The notes under the pieces were generated by a model. That model was not told the origin of the DNA. It was given only the letters and a program-made list of their open reading frames with translations, and did no database searches. From JAFLCL01 sp964502175 (lineage in GTDB: Bacteria; Myxococcota_A; Polyangia; Polyangiales; Sandaracinaceae): a DNA stretch of 64,000 nucleotides. How positions within the stretch are numbered: position 1 is the first letter of the stretch; every line of letters starts with the position of its first letter. This document shows, one piece after another, positions 62,488 to 64,000 of the stretch. The translations under genes and the position numbers were made by a program. The stretch is from NCBI GenBank assembly GCA_964502175.1, contig CAZCVE010000011.1, positions 1 through 64,000 of the forward strand, read 5' to 3'.

Positions 62488-63777
62488 TTACGGACCTACG
62501 AGTGGCAGTGTATTCGGATCGATGCGAAACGTTCCGACAGTGGTTCGGACGAGGATCTCGCTATCGACGGCATAGAGCGGCGGATCAGCCACAATCCCGT
62601 CATCCGGCGGGGCCCAGGTTCGGCGCGTTCCATCTTCGAGGTCGAACACGTCGAGTCCTGGTCCCTCGGCCTGTGACGCGAGCCAGTGTCCACCCACCGT
62701 CGTCTGAACGACACCTCGAAATGACGAGAAGACCCGACGGGCCGCGACATCCTCCGCCCGCTCCGCGTAGGGCGCCGCCCACAACTCGATGCGTGCGAAA
62801 GCTCGTGCGCTCTCGTCGTAGTCATAGCCTTGGAGCCAGGCCATGGTTCGTCCGTCGGTCCGGAAGGAGCGAATGTCAGCAGGGTCCGCATCCAGCAGGA
62901 GACGAGGCCCTTCCTCGATAGACCCCGTCCACACGCGCGCACGGTCAGCCCATAGTTCGTAGAACACACGATCGCCGACGAGCTGCCCGGACACGAGCAG
63001 AGCGTCGACTCCAGCGCCAGGGAAGAGACGTCTCCCGCCCGCGTCATCGGCGAGTTGCATGGCCGACGTCGGACTGAACAGCCAGGCACGGTGGGTCGCG
63101 CTCACTAGATTGCCTACGATGCTGAGTGAGGAACTCACGTCCACGCGAAACGCCGGCGCCAAGGTGGTTACCACCTCCCCCACGGGCGCCGTCCAGGCCG
63201 ACAACTGCGTCTCCTCGGCCGAGCGGAAGCCGTATCCAGAGATTGCAACTCTCCCGCCACCGTACGCAGGAGCACCGAGTTGTCCTGTGGGCGCTTCCAC
63301 ATCCCATAGCCTCCACGCCGCGAGCGCGCGGCCGGTGTCGATGTCGATGAGGGCCGCGACTTGCAGCTCAACCGGCAGCTGGACCCATGCCACGCGACGC
63401 CCACCATCCACATATCCTGCGAGCCAAGCACCCCGAACGCTTGGCACGGCCCTAAGACAGCCTGCACCACAGTTCTCCCACTCGACGGAGACGACGCGCT
63501 CCGGATGGCGAGCGACGAACAGCTCCACCCCGTCGGGCTGCCCCTCAAGCATCACCCAATCGGGATCGCTAGGGCCACCGTCGCGCGGCGCGTCTTCCCG
63601 CGCATCCATGCCGACCTCTCGAGTCGCGTCCGGACGCGCGGCGTCACGAGCTCCGGAATCGAGCCAACCTCGACCCGAATCGATGCCAGCGTCGTCGATA
63701 GGCGGAGGCGAAGCGCACGTGCAGGTGCTCAAGAGCACTGCCACGGACACGCCCACCGCCGCGAGGCGGTGAGGCAT
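62488..63777 (-). CDS. Lipoprotein with beta-propeller-like body, unknown function
   Basis: The protein is 429 aa from ATG 63777, which shares its A with the stop of the gene entering from the right edge (TGATG); ATG 63786 is possible. MPHRLAAVGVSVAVLLSTC is the lipoprotein signal, followed by an Asp/Arg linker to about residue 75. The body alternates short strands with Trp and Asp-Gly turns (AWLAGYVDGGRRVAWVQLP; GRALAAWRLWDVEAPTG; VFYELWADRARVWTGSIEEG; FRTDGRTMAWLQGYDYDESA), suggesting a beta-propeller. Codon use is less GC-biased than in the previous genes. No catalytic motif was seen. Confidence 0.8.
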   Translation of the reverse strand: MPHRLAAVGVSVAVLLSTCTCASPPPIDDAGIDSGRGWLDSGARDAARPDATREVGMDAREDAPRDGGPSDPDWVMLEGQPDGVELFVARHPERVVSVEWENCGAGCLRAVPSVRGAWLAGYVDGGRRVAWVQLPVELQVAALIDIDTGRALAAWRLWDVEAPTGQLGAPAYGGGRVAISGYGFRSAEETQLSAWTAPVGEVVTTLAPAFRVDVSSSLSIVGNLVSATHRAWLFSPTSAMQLADDAGGRRLFPGAGVDALLVSGQLVGDRVFYELWADRARVWTGSIEEGPRLLLDADPADIRSFRTDGRTMAWLQGYDYDESARAFARIELWAAPYAERAEDVAARRVFSSFRGVVQTTVGGHWLASQAEGPGLDVFDLEDGTRRTWAPPDDGIVADPPLYAVDSEILVRTTVGTFRIDPNTLPLVGP

Positions 63778-64000
63778 CAGAAGCATCTGTCGGCTGCCCC
63801 CGGGATTCTGTGGAGCTCGCGATGACGGACCCCGAGCGGCGTCGTGCCGAGGGTTCGATCCTCGACCAGCAGGGTCGCACCCAACGGGTCGACCCTCAGC
63901 GCGTCTCCGCTCGCCACGCGACCCACTCCTGCTCGGAAGCCAACCGTGCGGAGGTCATCGCCCTCACGCTCAAGCTCGAGCAGGACGTGTGAGCGGCCGA
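63777..64000 (-). CDS. C-terminal fragment of an unidentified protein (cut by window edge)
   Basis: One minus-strand frame is open from the right edge to a TGA at 63779-63777, overlapping the start of the next lipoprotein gene (TGATG). The translation has a smooth protein-like pattern: HVLLELEREGDDLRTVGFRA, RVASGDALRVDPLGATLLVE, LGTTPLGVRHRELHRI. Codons are strongly GC3-biased. The pattern of short strands could belong to a Hint- or PEGA-like beta domain, but too little is visible to decide. The start lies outside the window. Confidence 0.6.
   Translation of the reverse strand, partial: GRSHVLLELEREGDDLRTVGFRAGVGRVASGDALRVDPLGATLLVEDRTLGTTPLGVRHRELHRIPGAADRCF

Noticed and set aside
63810..63992. 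Plus-strand 60-codon frame at the right edge
   Set aside because: The opposite strand has a GC3-biased, protein-like frame ending in an overlap with the next gene; the plus frame has no ribosome-binding site or family.

Overview
The window looks like a chromosome segment of a high-GC myxobacterium, probably of the Sandaracinaceae/Polyangiales type. This is inferred from content, not from a database match. The clues are very high third-position GC in most genes, many lipoproteins with Asp-Ala-Gly-rich linkers after the lipobox cysteine, MopE-like and thrombospondin-3-like Asp-rich repeats, two membrane-anchored Ser/Thr kinases, a TIGR02265/DUF2378-type protein, and AgmX/PglI-like C-terminal modules. 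No rRNA, tRNA, CRISPR array or complete insertion sequence was recognised.

Layout. 1-5.7 kb: the end of an RCC1-repeat gene, then a tightly overlapping minus-strand set (lipoprotein, M19-like dipeptidase lipoprotein, barrel-like exported protein, trypsin-like protease) that appears lower in GC than the rest. 6.2-14.1 kb: an accessory island with a HerA/DUF87-like ATPase, a DUF2188 protein, two paralogous helical proteins of unknown function, a small membrane protein coupled to an LRAT-domain protein, a 252-bp array with exact 21-bp period, and an AAA ATPase-HNH nuclease pair resembling Septu defence systems. 14.3-18.4 kb: a MopE-like lipoprotein, a small lipoprotein, a MazG-like pyrophosphatase, a truncated LRR gene and a Bcr/CflA exporter. 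18.4-28.0 kb: three radical SAM proteins carrying four radical SAM domains, interleaved with two divergent Ser/Thr kinases whose intergenic region has nested inverted repeats.

28.1-47 kb: mostly metabolic and surface genes (ROK kinase, ECF sigma factor with a small membrane partner, OsmC, amidohydrolase lipoprotein, PLP enzyme, flavin halogenase-like oxidoreductase, esterase, FAH-family hydrolase, a DoxX/LysR divergent pair, formylglycine-generating-enzyme-like protein, DECR2-type dienoyl-CoA reductase). This stretch also holds a deleted Rpn-family pseudogene and an N-terminally truncated DUF692 gene. 47-64 kb: an ATP-grasp enzyme, a large lipoprotein, an S9 peptidase, a PIN toxin-antitoxin pair, tyrS, an intact Rpn-family nuclease, an HU/IHF protein, a benzoate-CoA-ligase-like enzyme translationally coupled to a creatininase-family protein, an MBL-fold lipoprotein, a metallophosphoesterase, and two coupled genes running off the right edge.

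The strongest candidates for something new are the 6.2-14.1 kb island, the radical SAM/kinase cluster and the 21-bp array. All product names rest on reading motifs by eye.
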